Source of the DNA: Dimorphilus gyrociliatus
Taxonomy: Eukaryota; Annelida; Polychaeta; Dinophilidae
Length of the DNA: 64,000 nucleotides
Assembly: GCA_904063045.1 (NCBI GenBank)
Contig: CAJFCJ010000024.1
Span: 496,001 to 560,000 of the forward strand
Direction of reading: 5' to 3'
Within the stretch, counting starts at the first letter, position 1; every line of letters begins with the position of its first letter. The translations under genes and the position numbers were made by a program. The notes beneath the pieces are model-generated. The model worked only from the letters and a program-made list of their open reading frames with translations, was not told the DNA's origin and made no database searches. Of this stretch, positions 21,141-34,950 are shown one piece after another.

Positions 21141-23056
21141 ATGGATAGAAACCCTGTTCAGTACGAAGGTAATAACTTGAATTATAATATTTTGTTTTAT
21201 ATAATTTAGATATACTAAATACGCATACAAGTATAAGACATATATATTTGTATGTTATAAATTTTACTTAATTGATTGTTAATAGTCTTCCACAAAGTAC
21301 TCTTTAAACTTAATCTCTATTCCCCTAGGTAATTATCTCATTCTTGATGAACCAGAAACAAACCGGGGGGTTCAGGAGACTTACTCTTCTCAATCTGATT
21401 GTTCGAAGAGACCTTCGTTTTTTGAACGTCTTACAGCTGTTAGAAATCACAAATGTGACGTTTCTTTGGGGTTGAAGCACGCCGAAATTGAATCGGCAAG
21501 AGAGAAATCGATGAAATCCTTACAAGATCGTCTACATAGGATCAATTACGATTTAAGATCTCTACAGGTAGCAACTAAGGTCAATGAAATGAAAACGATA
21601 AAGGAGAAGGATCCGAAAGCTGATTTAATAGAAGATGAAAAATTAATTGCTCAGTCCATGAAATATTTGGATTTTAATCCAAATAATGTATATTATTTAA
21701 GCAAGACCCTAAAAATACCTATAAGAACAGTACTGGATACGTCTACCATTTCACCTCAAGTTGCTAAAGCTAGAAATGCCCTCCGTATGGTAGAGTTAGA
21801 GGAACAATTAAGGTACATTTATCAACAATTTTAGTAACTTTCATTAACGAGGACAAGTTATATTTCAAATTTATTTTCTTTAATTCCTATTTGTTCTTTA
21901 ATCTATTTGCGCTGTTAGTTAAATAATATAATCCAAGTTTATCTTCTTAAAAGCCTATCCGTTAGGATTTATTGCTCAACTTATTTTTCATAGTTTACTG
22001 CCTGTGTAACTTTATAATTATACATTTGACGCTTTAATGATAGCTATGTTTACTCTAAAATATAGGGAAATTAAGGAGAGACTAATGGCTCAAGCGGAAA
22101 TAAAACGACGTTTAGAATTAAATGATCAAGAAGAGGAAGAGGAGGCGGATAAACTGCCAGAAATTGCAGTGAAAACAAATGAATCTAGACAGGAAATTGA
22201 CAAACTTACGATGTTCAATTTACCAAGTCTAATTGAGGTTGAGGAGCCTTCAAATTCTCCCCCTAGACCCTATCGAATGCATACTACGATTGTTGCTGAA
22301 CCATTTAATCTAAATCTACCGAAATTAGAAAAGTCGCACACAATTATAGGTTTATTACAAGAGTATGGAGAGCAGAAGGCTCTGGACGAAAGTAGCGACG
22401 ACGAAAGAGGAACACCAGATCCACAAGCACCAACCGATAGATCTGAAATTTATGATAAATTAAAATCCGCTGGTATAGTACCACAAGAAAAGCATGTTGT
22501 TCCCAAAAAACACTTTAAGAAAAGGCAAAGCAGATCGTCAAGAAGGCCTTCTAGTATGCTTAGCTCTTTCAAAGAGAGACCAACAGCTCATTCAATTAAA
22601 AGAAATGAACAAGTAATCATACAGAACAAAGTAGATACTTTCTTTATGCATTTAGAAAGGTCAACTGGTACTAGTTGGTCGAGACGCATTGTTATAGATG
22701 AGGAAAAGAAAGGGGCTCCCATATCAAATCGTAAAGAGGAAAAGAAAGGTAAGAAACAGTTGCAATCTTTGGCAAAATTAACAGCTCAAGTAAATGGAGA
22801 GCAAAAGCAAAAGAAAAGAGAAAAACTATCGACGAGTGTCATTGAACGTCTCTTGTCTATAGGAGCGAAAGTAAAGAATATTCCACAGGGTTATCCTTCT
22901 AATTGTGCTGCTAGGAGTAATCGACATAGCGCAACCTTTAAATTAAGAAAACTAGTAAAAGAGATGCTGGCTAACAAAACAACTTTTGAGGAAATGAAAT
23001 ATAACGAAGCTAAAGAAGGTTTACTACCAGATTTAAAGAAGAATATAATGTTTTAA
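21141..23056 (+). CDS. Uncharacterised charged, coiled-coil-rich protein
   Basis: Three exons, 21141-21168, 21329-21812 and 22066-23056, joining in phases 1 and 2 to 500 residues. Exon 1 is a 9-codon start exon. Exon 2 encodes helical, heptad-like stretches (EIESAREKSMKSLQDRLHRI), and the exon 2-3 junction continues a helix (ELEEQLREIKERLMAQAEI). The middle is acidic and low in complexity, followed by a basic Ser/Arg/Lys-rich part (QSRSSRRPSS) and a Lys-rich helical C-terminus. I recognise no domain and no family. No signal peptide or membrane segment is visible, so it is probably cytosolic or nuclear. A poly(A) signal AATAAA lies at 23183-23188. The splice sites and consistent frame across three exons support a real gene. 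Confidence 0.85.
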
Positions 23057-23347
23057 AATTGATTACCATTTGATTATATAAGAATTCATTAGAACTAAAG
23101 TGTTAATTTACCATTTTTATTGAAATTGATTAAAACTCTCTTTTTTTCTCATTTTTTTTTTCAAAAAAAAATATATAAGAATAATAAAAGAATCAAATTT
23201 TTTGTTCTGCATGTAAGAAGTTTCTCTCTTTTAGCATAGCTTTAAAAAATACAGTAGTGTATGGTTTGATGTATAAACGGTGTATACATACTTTCTTGTA
23301 TATACCGCTTATACAAAAATATTTAGGTTAAATAATATTTCTATTTT

Positions 23348-26300
23348 TTAAACGTAACCTCCCACACCCCTACTAATATCAGAACTTTCTCTGTCATCCC
23401 TGACCTCATCGCTATACCTATCAACTGATGGTTTTGTTTTGGTACCATTCATTAAGGATGCTGTCTGCTCTGGCATTGAATTCGCCGTTGAGGTTCTTGG
23501 TAAGCCATGCGATGATTTTACTCTTACGTTTGTTACTACTTGGGCGTGTTCACTATGTATCGAAGATATTCGGTGAAGAGATCTTTGACGACTAGCTTTC
23601 GGTGCAACGGTACAACCTGCTTGCTCTTCTTCTTCGGGTTCAACTGCAGAGGCAGGATCGTCTAAACACGGTACTATTAAATTATCCTTCTCCAAACGTT
23701 TTAAAATCTCGCACGCGGACGGTCTATCCTCCGAAGCATATGCCCAACATTCATGTAATAGATTAAGAAGCTCCTGGGGAAAATTTGAAGGAACACAGAG
23801 AGTATTGCCGCATTGGATGTGGTCTATAACTTGTTTATTATTCATCCCTTGAAAAGGATAAGAACCGAAAGTTGCTATCTCAAATATAACGACTCCTAAA
23901 CTCCAAACATCTGATTTACTTGTAAAGATTCCTTCGGTTAAAGATTCAGGAGGCATCCACCGAACTGGAAGCATGGCTCTACGACTGAATCTATAATAAC
24001 CCTGATCAAAAATCGGTCTTGTCATACCGAAATCAGATAATTTTACAGTTAAATTTTCATGCACCAAACAGTTTCGGCAAGCAATGTCCCGATGGACATA
24101 AAGATTTCTAGCTAGATAGTCAACTCCCCGACAGATGTCTCTTGCCATCTTGTTAAGCCTTTCGGTGCTTACTTCTTCGGCATCTGATTTTCCAACTAGG
24201 TGGCGTCTCGCTAGTAAGAAGGTTTTCAAGTCACCGTGAAGCATGCACTCCATGGCCACTAGGACAGGTTCTCCTCTTGTGCAGACGCCAATTAGTTTAA
24301 TTATATTATCATGATTGAATCGCTTCATTAATTCGGCTTCGCTGAGAAAATCTATTTTATCTGTTGTTGACGAACCCGGTTTCAAAGTTTTAACGGCGCA
24401 GGCCTGCCAAGAGTTATTGTGATAAGCCTCTCCTCCAAAAACCGTTCCGAAAGCTCCCTGGCCAAGTTTTCTATTATGTACAACACAACTCCTATCCATT
24501 TCCCATTGATCTAAACTTAACCAATTAACATCACTTAATATGCCCAGTTCTTTCATTCTATCTTGTGTCGCTTTCACCTTCTTTTCATATCGATTTCTTA
24601 CAATCATAATAACAACCAATAAAAATAAAACAAAGGCAAAAACTGCTAGGATGTTAAGAATAGTCAAGGCAACGCTACATTCGACGCCCAAGAAGGCTCT
24701 AAATGGTTCGATGGTGCAATATTCCTCTTTAGGAATACTATCTCTAGGAACTGTTCCACTTTTCCATTCGATATCTTTAATATCTGTATGATTCAACTTG
24801 ACAATCGTTTTATTTGAATCACTATCATAGCCAAAAACTCCAGTTTTTGAGAAAGAGCAGCTATATTTAAATTTAGATGATGTGCAGTTCTGATATTTCG
24901 AATGAGAAAATTGCAGTAGAACTGAAACTCCTACTCTATGATTATTTAAGAACTTGATGGGCCCAGATACTCCCTTTATGTTGATGGAATTTACATATTT
25001 TACTAATCTGAAAAGAAGTAGTTAGAAGTAAGGGAGAAAGAGTAGTAATAGTAAAAGATTAATATACAGTATATTAGATGTATTAATATATTTACCTCTT
25101 TCTTTCTTTTCTTATATAAAATCCTAAATTTTCAGTAGCATTTACCAGAAATTGGTCAAGAGCAGTCGCTATTACCCATATAGCGTCATAGCTTTCATAA
25201 GCCATATCATTCTCCAAGTCGTCTTTAAGTGACTTTCCCGAATAATTTTTACATTGGCTTATTGATTTTTTCCAATCTTCCCAACTTAGATCATCAACAT
25301 CCACAGCATTATTTGAATTGGATTCACCGGTAGTATTCTTCCATCTGGATTCTTCCGAAGGTTGTCTTTTCACTAGAAAAACACCGTCTAAGGCTTCGGA
25401 TAAATCTTCAATGGAGCATTTCGAAATATTATTCATTTTGATAGAAGTAAAATTCAAATGAATCCATGCAGGCAGAAACCAAACATATCCTTCTCTGCTT
25501 GTTAATTTCTAACATAGAAGAAAAAATTGTATAAAGAGAATAGGATAACTATAGGTAAATGCATATGTGATGACAAACCTGAGAACGAGCGTAGCACATA
25601 ACTCTAATTATTAAATTTTCATATGCGCTTAATATAATTATTTTCAGTCCAGATTCTTTTAGCTTGTCAATATACTTAAAAAAATGATAAAAAGAGGTGA
25701 GAAGGTAGAAAGTTATTATAACATTAGTACTGTCTAATCGATAATCATTCATTTATAAAGTAATATTCAACTGTTTGCTAAATGATCGGTAAAAGTATAA
25801 AGATTATTTTAATCAGTATCATCTTATGAATCTTGCTTAAGACTTTTTTACTACTAGTACACAAATATTTATTGTATTAATTTCAGAGAGAAACAGTAAT
25901 CCCTCTAAAGAATAGACAAATGTAAACATCTGTTTTGTTTTCTTCTTTTATAAATGAATGAATGAAATTTGCAAAATATAAAATATAAGATTTAGATTAT
26001 TGTACCTTTTCAACAGAAGCAACGTTTTCAGGTATCTGACTTTGAAAACCAACCTCAATGTCATTTTGTTCGATTGTCTGTCTCAAAGACGTATGATAAG
26101 TGGGCACATTATTGGCATTTTCGCCAAGAAGAGCAACTTTCGTCCAGTTATATTTTCTAAATATATAAACGTAAACCTCCCTGTTATAAATAATTAAAAC
26201 AATAAACATCTACGCATATATTATATGTATTATATAATATAATAAAAATAGACTTTGTTTTTATTAAAGTATTATTGTTTGTGTAAATGCAGCAAGAAAT

Positions 26301-29300
26301 ACAATGAAATAGTTATATTAAATAGAATTAGTCATATCTTAGGGATAAAAATAAGAGATATTTTATATCAACTGATCATATTTTTATGGAGATTTATACT
26401 TCTACGATTACTTTTTGTAATTTTAAGTAATTTAATATAATGTATAATGATATATTAATATACGTGTTCGTAAACAATTTTAGTACATTTGCTTTATTTA
26501 TGAGCACGTTTTTCTAAATTTCTTGATTTACCTACAATATACTGTATATAGTATAAAATGTATATTATATCTATATATACAGTATAATAGATACAATATA
26601 TACACTGTCTAAATTAACTTTTTAATGAAATTGTTTAAATCTTCAAAAGATACTTGGAAAATTAAGGCTATACAATAATTGCAACAAATTACAAATTTAA
26701 TATAAAAGTATCTGATTTATATCATGTTTTTAGTTCCTATTATATTATTTATACATTATATATAATATATTGTCTTATACTATATACAGAAATATGTGTT
26801 CTTTAATTTTTAAAGCTAATTTCTTTGCTTACCCGAACGATGTTGCAGGAGCTAAAATTCTGTAGAAGTATTTACTTTTTATCACGTTATCGTAACTGCT
26901 GTAAGTGACTGTTAGGAAATTGAAGAGGTCACCGACTTTGGCGACAACTTCTATTTCATCCTCATCAGCAGGCCCTACAGCAGCAACATAAGTATCCTCC
27001 GAGTTAATCCATTTTATAAAATATCTTATGGCGATGTCAGCTTGAGCTTTAGTATCGACAGCGTCTAATACTAAATGATAATCTTTTAGTATATTTCTAT
27101 TTTGATTAACTTTTTTAACGGCAAACTTAGCGGCTGAAGGAAAAAAAGGGATGAATTAATATTAATTATTTAAATATATGTACGATTATTATAAAATATT
27201 AATTAATTAATTATTTTTTACCGCAGTAGCTTAATGGTATAACAAATTTTCTACTGTCTAAAGGAAATAGGCCGCCTATTTTCAAAACTTTCTTCTTCCT
27301 CTTTGGTTGCATTAGCCATTCTTTCCATACATTTTTGTAATTTTTAATAAATTCGAACGCTACTCGCTTCGTTTCAGCCTATTTATAAAATAAATCATAT
27401 TTAGTGATAAAACTAATTTACAAACTCATAAGTATAAATTAATTCGTAATTTTAACTTATGTTATAACTTTACTATTCAATTTGAATATATTTTAGACAT
27501 TATTCAATGTATAAGTGTGAATAATGTTTAAATTATGCAATTGTATCTGGTTTAAAACAATAAAGGCAACATATCAGTAAAACAACGTAAATAAATAAGT
27601 ACTAAAAGCCTTAAACCCCTGGATAACTAGGGAAGTAATAATGCAAATTAAAACTCGCTGCGTGATGCTGGAAAAGTCAGATTAAGAATTTCTTTTTAGA
27701 AAAATTATTAGATAAAAAGGTTCAATAAGTACTTTTGAGCATTCCAGTTAATTATTCCCTTCTCGTCTTTTTATTAATATTTTTAAATATTAATTAAATA
27801 TCGTTCCTACGTTTTGTGTTGAAAAATTTCACTATAAACAAGACACTTGCTAATCTAATGATTATAGATAGTTTTTTAATAGATAAGGGAAAAAATTGGT
27901 AAATGGAATAAAGCATGATAAAATTGTGAGGTTGCGTGAACGGGTTGAGGAGATCGTAAATAAAACGTAAAAAGGAACAAAAGTGAGAAAGAGATAATGT
28001 AATAGAAAATTAACATTTTTAGGTACTGTGAGGATGCTTAAGGTTAAATGAGGATTGTAAAGTATAGTTTAAGGGCTTCTAATGTTACTGTATTCATTAC
28101 ATATACTAATTATACATGTATATATATATACACTAAATACGTATATACTATGCTTATTCAAAAGAGCCGCTCACTATGTTAGTAGAAACTATTTGACCTC
28201 GTTAATTTTTTTCAAAGAAAATAAAAACTAATTAAACTTATAAGCTACTTCTTAACTTAATTATATATATGTTTTCTTTTTGAAGTAACGCTTTACCTTT
28301 ATTATAGTATCATTTAGGCCTAATTTCTCCGGATGAAAAGATTTGAGTATAGTTTCGTAAATGGTTTGATTAAATTTTATCCGACTGACAAGATGCTTGA
28401 GTTCCGAGTCAAATTGAATGTTGAACGAAGCGAATTTATTCAAAGATGATTCTCTATTTCGTCTAGAGAATGGTAATTGCATGTCAGTATAATTCCCAAC
28501 TACTGTTAATATAGATGGATATTCCGATGCAAGAAGGGTCATTCGATCTCGACGATCGTCTTTCAGTAGATATCGCTTTGAACCATAATCCGATGGAATA
28601 AGGGCCGTTATCTGACTAATACGTCTTCCTGTTAGTTCCGTTAGATCTTTTTTGACTGACGACGCCTTTTCTGCAACATTGATCCAGTTATATGTCAAAC
28701 TATGCCTCAGGGTACTGTTAGCTCTCTTAAAGTATAGCCTTTAGTAATATAACATAAAAACAGATATTGTTAAAAGCTTAATGACTTTAATTAGATTTTG
28801 ATCGATCAATAAATTAGTTTAATAGTATGTTTCCATCCAATTTTTTGCCACTTTCTTTCTCTTTTTATTTGTCTCTTTCTTTTACTATCGATCAACAATT
28901 GAATTTTAAGAATACTAAGTTAATAAGAGTACCGACGTTATGGATGTAGTTTACTTAGCTTAATGTAAAACGGAATTGAAAGACCTTTAAGAGAAAAGTT
29001 CCGCGAAACGCCTAAGTGTACAACTTAGCTTCCGCTTTCCCCGTGTCTTCCGGTGGATGAACATTAGTAAGATAGAAATATAAAAAGCTTATTAATGTTT
29101 TACATGAAAAACGTCTCAGTTACCGATGTAAAATTTATAACTTAATTTATTCAGAATAAAAATAATTTTTTTTATTATCTTTTCTCTTTTATTTGTTCAT
29201 CAAATTATTTCCGGTTAAATTCTCTTGTATTTGCTTATATATATATATATATATATATTCTATGAAAAATAGATAAACGTTAAAAGAATACTAAAATGAG

Positions 29301-31785
29301 CTAATTCCGATATTTCTTATTATTTTACTATATTTGGAAGAAGAAAGATGATAAAGAAGAGAAAGAAAAGAAGCATGATAAAGCATTTTTCGTAATAATA
29401 TTACCAATTTTACTAATAAAGGTTAACTTACCTAGAGTGTATCCATCCACGAAGAGGAATTTACATTGTTTCTTTTGTCTGATATGACACGTTATCTTCT
29501 TATCAGAATGGACCATCTCCTTAATATCTTTTAAGTCTTGTTTGTAGCGTTCATGCATTAGTTTTTTAACTGGACGTTCATTTAACGATCTCCAATGATC
29601 GAGTAAAATCCTATTAGTTTTATTTTTCCATAGATTTTCTACAACATTTCTATTGATAAACCAGCCGTCCCTGTTTAGAGATTACATAGAAAAATTATAG
29701 AACGAACGTTTTTAACTCTTTCAATATACAGTATATAAACATGTAAGAATGTTTTTCTCTACTAGTTTGGCCATTTATTTTAACAAAATTATCACGTTCA
29801 TTATTTAACTAAAAAAGAATTTTTTTCTTTGATACTTGTGTAACGTCTAAAAAAGAAAAACTTTCTGTTCTCTAAACGCCTCCGAAAACGTCTAAAATAG
29901 GAAAGTTTCCAAGAATTTATTAACTTTACAGATTCAACGGCCATTTGATTACTATTTAATTAACAATTATAATATATATTAGTATATGCAGTACATCAAC
30001 CTATGTACAGTACATATACTACATCTTTTGAGCAGATGTATATGTCATTATAAATATATCTATATATATGAACATACTAATATACTGTATATGAAAAAAA
30101 AGAAACTAAAACTAATTACCGCAAAGGAGGTCCCGTAACACCCAAGTGCAGCAAATTCTCATTTGCATATTCGTTTTCGTAACCAGTTGGAAGTTTAACT
30201 GCAATGTCGATAAATATTTCTTTTCTGTATGTGGAATTAGGAAAGGGTATAACCAAAAAGACGATAAAAAAGAATATTTTTCTGATATTTACTTATTTTC
30301 CTCAGTCAAACGGGAGAGCCAATCAAGACTCGAATAATTCGTAAGTCTGTGATTTAACGTGACAGGTTTTCCCAATTCCTTTTCAATAATATAACATAGA
30401 ATGTACACTAGAACATTATATTCGATAACCGGCGTTGATATAAGAGTAACGCCATTCTCTTTGCCTCCTCCATCTGCAAATTATTTGTAAAAATTTACGT
30501 TCCTTCTATTAATATTAATAAAATAACGGAATGATATTATAATATAGAACATAAGTATATGTTATTACACGTCTAAAGCTAGATGTATTACTTGGAAATG
30601 AATTTTTTGGCCTATGTGGATAAAATTTTCCTCGAAAATCATATAATATAAACAGTATATATAAATATATACAGTATTATACAACATATATATATATCAT
30701 ATGAGAAAAATGCAATTTGTAGACTATTCAAAAAGGTATATTGTTTAACATTTATTCAAAAATCTTTGAATATAACAATTGATAGAATACAATAGCATTT
30801 ATATTCTATCTTTTATTGTTTAAATTTCTAACAAACAATAGAGGCGTCTAAAGTGAAAAGTATAATATTTTTCACTATATGACTATAGGTATAGGTCATT
30901 CATATATTAATTAGTTTTTCGTTCCAGAAATTCGTAGTGAATAAACACTTAAACTGTGTAGATTCTCTCAGTCAATAATCTTTTACTATCTTCTTTTGTT
31001 ACATTTAGTGAAATTTTCATCTAAACAAACAGGGTTTGTAAACAATAACCTCTATATTTTACATTAAAAAAAAAGCTCAGAGAAGGTGATTGATATCTTT
31101 GTATTTTCTTTCTCTAATTGTTTTTCTGTTTACTAGTTTAGTATTCCTCTCCACTTTCCTTTCCCCCGTATTCTATCACTTTTGTTATACAACATGCACA
31201 GTATCTATATATAAATTATAGCGGGCGGAAAGCGTTACATTTAAATCTGTTAATAAGAGTATTTTCAAATAAAAAATCAGAAAGATATGTGAAACAATAA
31301 AAGAAGAGCCTGGAAATATATCTAATAAAATATATTTAATACTTTTTACTTATGTTTTCTATAGAAAAATAACTCTTAATTTTATTCATTTCTTCTTTTT
31401 CCCATTCTCTCCTAATGCCTTTTTCAATATAGAAAAAGAGTAAATTCTTTATAATAAAAGAAAGTATAAAAGAAATAAAATTATGGAAGACATTGTTTTT
31501 TTTTCTATAAATCAATAAATAGTGTAGAAACACGAATTCCATACTATTTAATACTCTACATTTAATTTATCTTATGCATGACATACGCATCATATATCTC
31601 ATATTCTGAAAGCTACGTAGGAAAAAAAATCAATTGTTTACTTCGAACTCCTCGAATTAATCTTAAAATAAGCCTCTTATGAATTAAAGATAAATAACTA
31701 ACAGTTAAAATATAAACGAACCGTCATTACAACTTGCTGCTTCTATCATAAAGAAGAAAAGTATAAGCAACGCATCGCTTATCAT
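23348..31785 (-). CDS. Venus kinase receptor-like tyrosine kinase with extra OpuAC-like ectodomain
   Basis: Eleven exons: 31785-31722, 30473-30293, 30224-30120, 29670-29432, 28721-28297, 27378-27222, 27133-26833, 26180-26006, 25674-25579, 25508-25096 and 25007-23348. All phases agree, giving 1271 residues. In order: a signal peptide (1-19); an OpuAC/ProX-like binding domain (about 25-365); a Venus flytrap/ANF-receptor domain (about 368-800, starting at KVLKIGGLFPL and including YVWFLPAWIH and AYESYDAIW); a membrane span (831-855); and an insulin-receptor-like kinase with GQGAFG at 901, Lys925, Glu942, HRDIACRN (D1026), DFG at 1044 and activation-loop tyrosines in GYYRF. All catalytic residues are present. 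The activation loop has F where insulin receptor has its first Tyr. The kinase plus flytrap defines the invertebrate Venus kinase receptor class, known to respond to amino acids or peptide hormones. The least certain junction is the acceptor of exon 5 (28721, chosen because it keeps phase; 28738 does not). Confidence 0.9.
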
Positions 31786-32237
31786 TTTAATCACCTCTCC
31801 ATCCTTCACCAGTTTCTGTAGACAATAAAACGGCGACTAGATGTCGTTGCTGTTGGTGACGTTTTTTATCCTGGGTTCTCGTTTTCTCTCTTTCTCTTTT
31901 CTCTCTGTCGATCTCTTTTAACCCTATTTTCTTCTGTCTATCTCTGCCTCTGTCTGTCTGTCTATCTGTCCCAGTTTGCTTTTATATACTTGCTTTTTTC
32001 TTTTCCGAAATGGTCCTTTCTTTTTTTTACTTTTCTTTCAAAAATTTTCAATTTCTTTGAACCTGTTCAAAGATTAAAGGTTAAAAATATTTACAAAGTG
32101 AGAGAGTCGTTTACCGCAGGACATTTACATCTGACCTTATTTAATTGGGGATGAGCTAATTTATCTATACTTGGATCGGTTATATTGATCTGATTGTCGC
32201 TTATGCAGAAATTATTCGTTGCTATGACTACCATCAA

Positions 32238-32245
32238 TGACGTCA
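32238..32245. promoter_or_regulatory. CRE palindrome upstream of the receptor kinase
   Basis: TGACGTCA, a perfect CREB/ATF site, about 450 bp upstream of the receptor kinase ATG. A CTCF-like GACTAGATGTCG also lies near 31835, inside the likely leader. Confidence 0.4.
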
Positions 32246-33876
32246 CCAAGCTTTGAAGCGAGCTGGACAATTAACTAATTAGGCTCTCTGTTTCCCATAC
32301 GCATTTGAAGTGTTTCTCTTATACTTAAAACTTTAAAACACAAAAGGTCACTAACACCGTTTTCTTAATATAATCCGTGTAAAATTAGTAAAGAAAAGAG
32401 AAGTTTAATATAACTCAATGATGAAACTATTATGAAATTCATTCTACATTCATAAAGGCTATAAAAAGAATCCAAAGCAAAATATTAAAAGTATATAGAT
32501 ATAACTATATCTAGCTATTAATATTACATGATATTCATATACAGCTGTACCTATCGTATTTAAAGTTTACGTATAGAGTTTAATTATAATTTATTCATGA
32601 AAATCTTATTATTATTCAGTTTTAGCGAATTGCAACCACTCTAAAATATCTATCTGTTTTATTTAAATATATAAAACTCTTTTTAAAGAAACTATACAAT
32701 TCTATACGATTGAATTAGCAGTGAAATTAACAAATTCTTGGAAAAGCAGTAAGGTCATTGGTCGATTGATGATTTCAAATATTTTTTACCCTAAAAAAGA
32801 TATATGAAATGGAATTATATAATAAAGGTATTGAAATTAATATAATTATAGCAAAATAGAGGGAATAATAAATAAAGAGAAAGAGAAATAAAAGGGCGCA
32901 AGGCTCATTGATTAATTCAAACAAAAAGAATTGAAAGCAAAGTATTTTAAAAAACTATTTTCAAAGCTTAGTTTATTAACCAAATAGAAAGAAAATCTTT
33001 GCTCAGCCTCCAGATACCCTAATCGTGATTTTGATTATACAAAGTAAGAAGGATGAGAAAATGAAGGTTTCTCCTTTTAACTTCGTCTTTCCAGAATAAA
33101 CTTCTCTGTCTATTTTATTGGTAAAGTATTAAGTTGATTTTCATCATTTTTTCATTACTTTAATATATATTAGAAACAAGCGAAGAGGAGAGAAGATAAA
33201 AAACAACTTTTGGTGGAAACAAAGCAATTCATAAGTGCGAGAGGAAATATAATGAAAACAGTAAAATCTACAAGCTTATTAAAGTCATTCAAATGAACAA
33301 TTTCAGATAATATTTCATATGTTAAGATATACAAATAGCAAAGATTAAAAAACTCTGTTACACTGTTCATTTGAGCTTTTTACATAACAATAAACAATGA
33401 AACTACAATTGTATTTATTTGCTATTTCAATGAATGAAATTAATTAATCATGCATTGATAATTACGTCTGGTATTATACTTTCGTATGGTATTAAATAAA
33501 GATATAGTCAAAATATACAATCGCTGATTAGCAATTACTTATTATTGTTTTATTTATCGCTTGGGATTTATTTGGATGAATTTATATGCTTAGCAAAAAC
33601 CAGCTGATTTAATCCATAAACAACAAAGATACTCTCTTAATTATAGATAATCAAATGTAAGCATATATATGTGTTTATATAAGTACAGATTTCAAGGTAT
33701 AATGCTTATTATTAACTAGTCTTTTTATCTGTCTTTTAGTGAGAAAAAGGATTGATAAATCAGCTCTGATTACCATTAGCACTCTGTTAAATGAATCAAT
33801 AATTAGAGTAGTTAAAGTGGTCCTTAAGAATAAAATGGAATAAGTAAATATCTTTTTTGTTTACGAATATTACTCA

Positions 33877-33898
33877 ATATACAGTATATACTGTATAT
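33877..33898. repeat. Perfect 22-bp palindrome
   Basis: Two overlapping TATACWGTATA cores form a perfect palindrome centred on ACAGTATATACTGT. The same 14-bp core occurs at 17184-17197. Confidence 0.85.
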
Positions 33899-34941
33899 AG
33901 ATATATATATATATATCTATATCTAAATACATTCACAGTAAATTTATAAGAAAGTATTAAACTCCCGTAATTTCCGTAAATTTATTACATTATAATAATA
34001 TATCATGTTTGACTTTATATGATTGATTTATTAACAAATAGTTAAAAGTTTGAGTAGGATTAGATAATTCATTTTCGGCTTTTCACAAATCTAAACAAGT
34101 TGGCAATATTTTTTTCAATAAACTACGCTTTTTTTCATTTAATTGACTTTTTTCCTATTTGTTCCGTTTTCTCTAGCAATTTAGTATTAGTTTTTTTTTA
34201 TAAGGCTTTTCTACAAGCTCATATAACAGTTTTTATAAAAATAAAGAGCTTGATATAAATATCCTATAATAACTGGTATAGCTATTATAGTCGTATTAAT
34301 ATTTCTTCTTAAATATCAAGAAGCCAAAATATTCTAGAATATTTACATTAAAAAATTAAGCCAACCTATTTTTTTATGTCTTAAGATGCAGTATATTAAT
34401 ATTTTAATTCATAGATGTATACTAATAAATAGATATTCTTTGTATTGTATATGAATGTAATTTATTTAAAGGGTGAACTACTTTTAATGTCTTAAAGCTA
34501 AACGAAAGTGTTCTAAAAAAGGAAAAATGCTTAGGATTACTTGCGGTAATTTATCTTTAAAAGAGTACATTTTTACCAGTATTCTCTAAATGCAGTATAT
34601 ACTATATATATATATACTGTATATGTGTGTATTGCATATATAGAACTGTCAGTTCTGACATTCGGCTGCTTATTTTCACAGGCTTCCTTTGTCTCTAAAT
34701 ATATTTAATGGATTGAAAATTTTTTAGTGCTTTCTTCAATATATGACTAATTTTGCCCTCTAATACAGTATATTATCTTTAACTACTAGAAAATTCTTCG
34801 TAACAGGTTTATAAATCCCCTTCTAGGAAAAGATAAAAAATATACAAGACAATAAATTGCACAGTTTTTATACTTTTTTCCAGTTAATACTTCTATACTT
34901 TAACTATTTATGTACTTTTTTTCTTATGTTTAAAATCCACA

Positions 34942-34950
34942 AGATGGCGC
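34942..34950 (+). promoter_or_regulatory. CTCF-like motif
   Basis: AGATGGCGC followed by CTC, an exact core match in AT-rich spacer. Confidence 0.4.

Noticed and set aside
33008-33044. 37-nt exon-like piece with acceptor GCTCAG and donor GTAAGA on the plus strand
   Set aside because: Too short, no flanking exons in phase.
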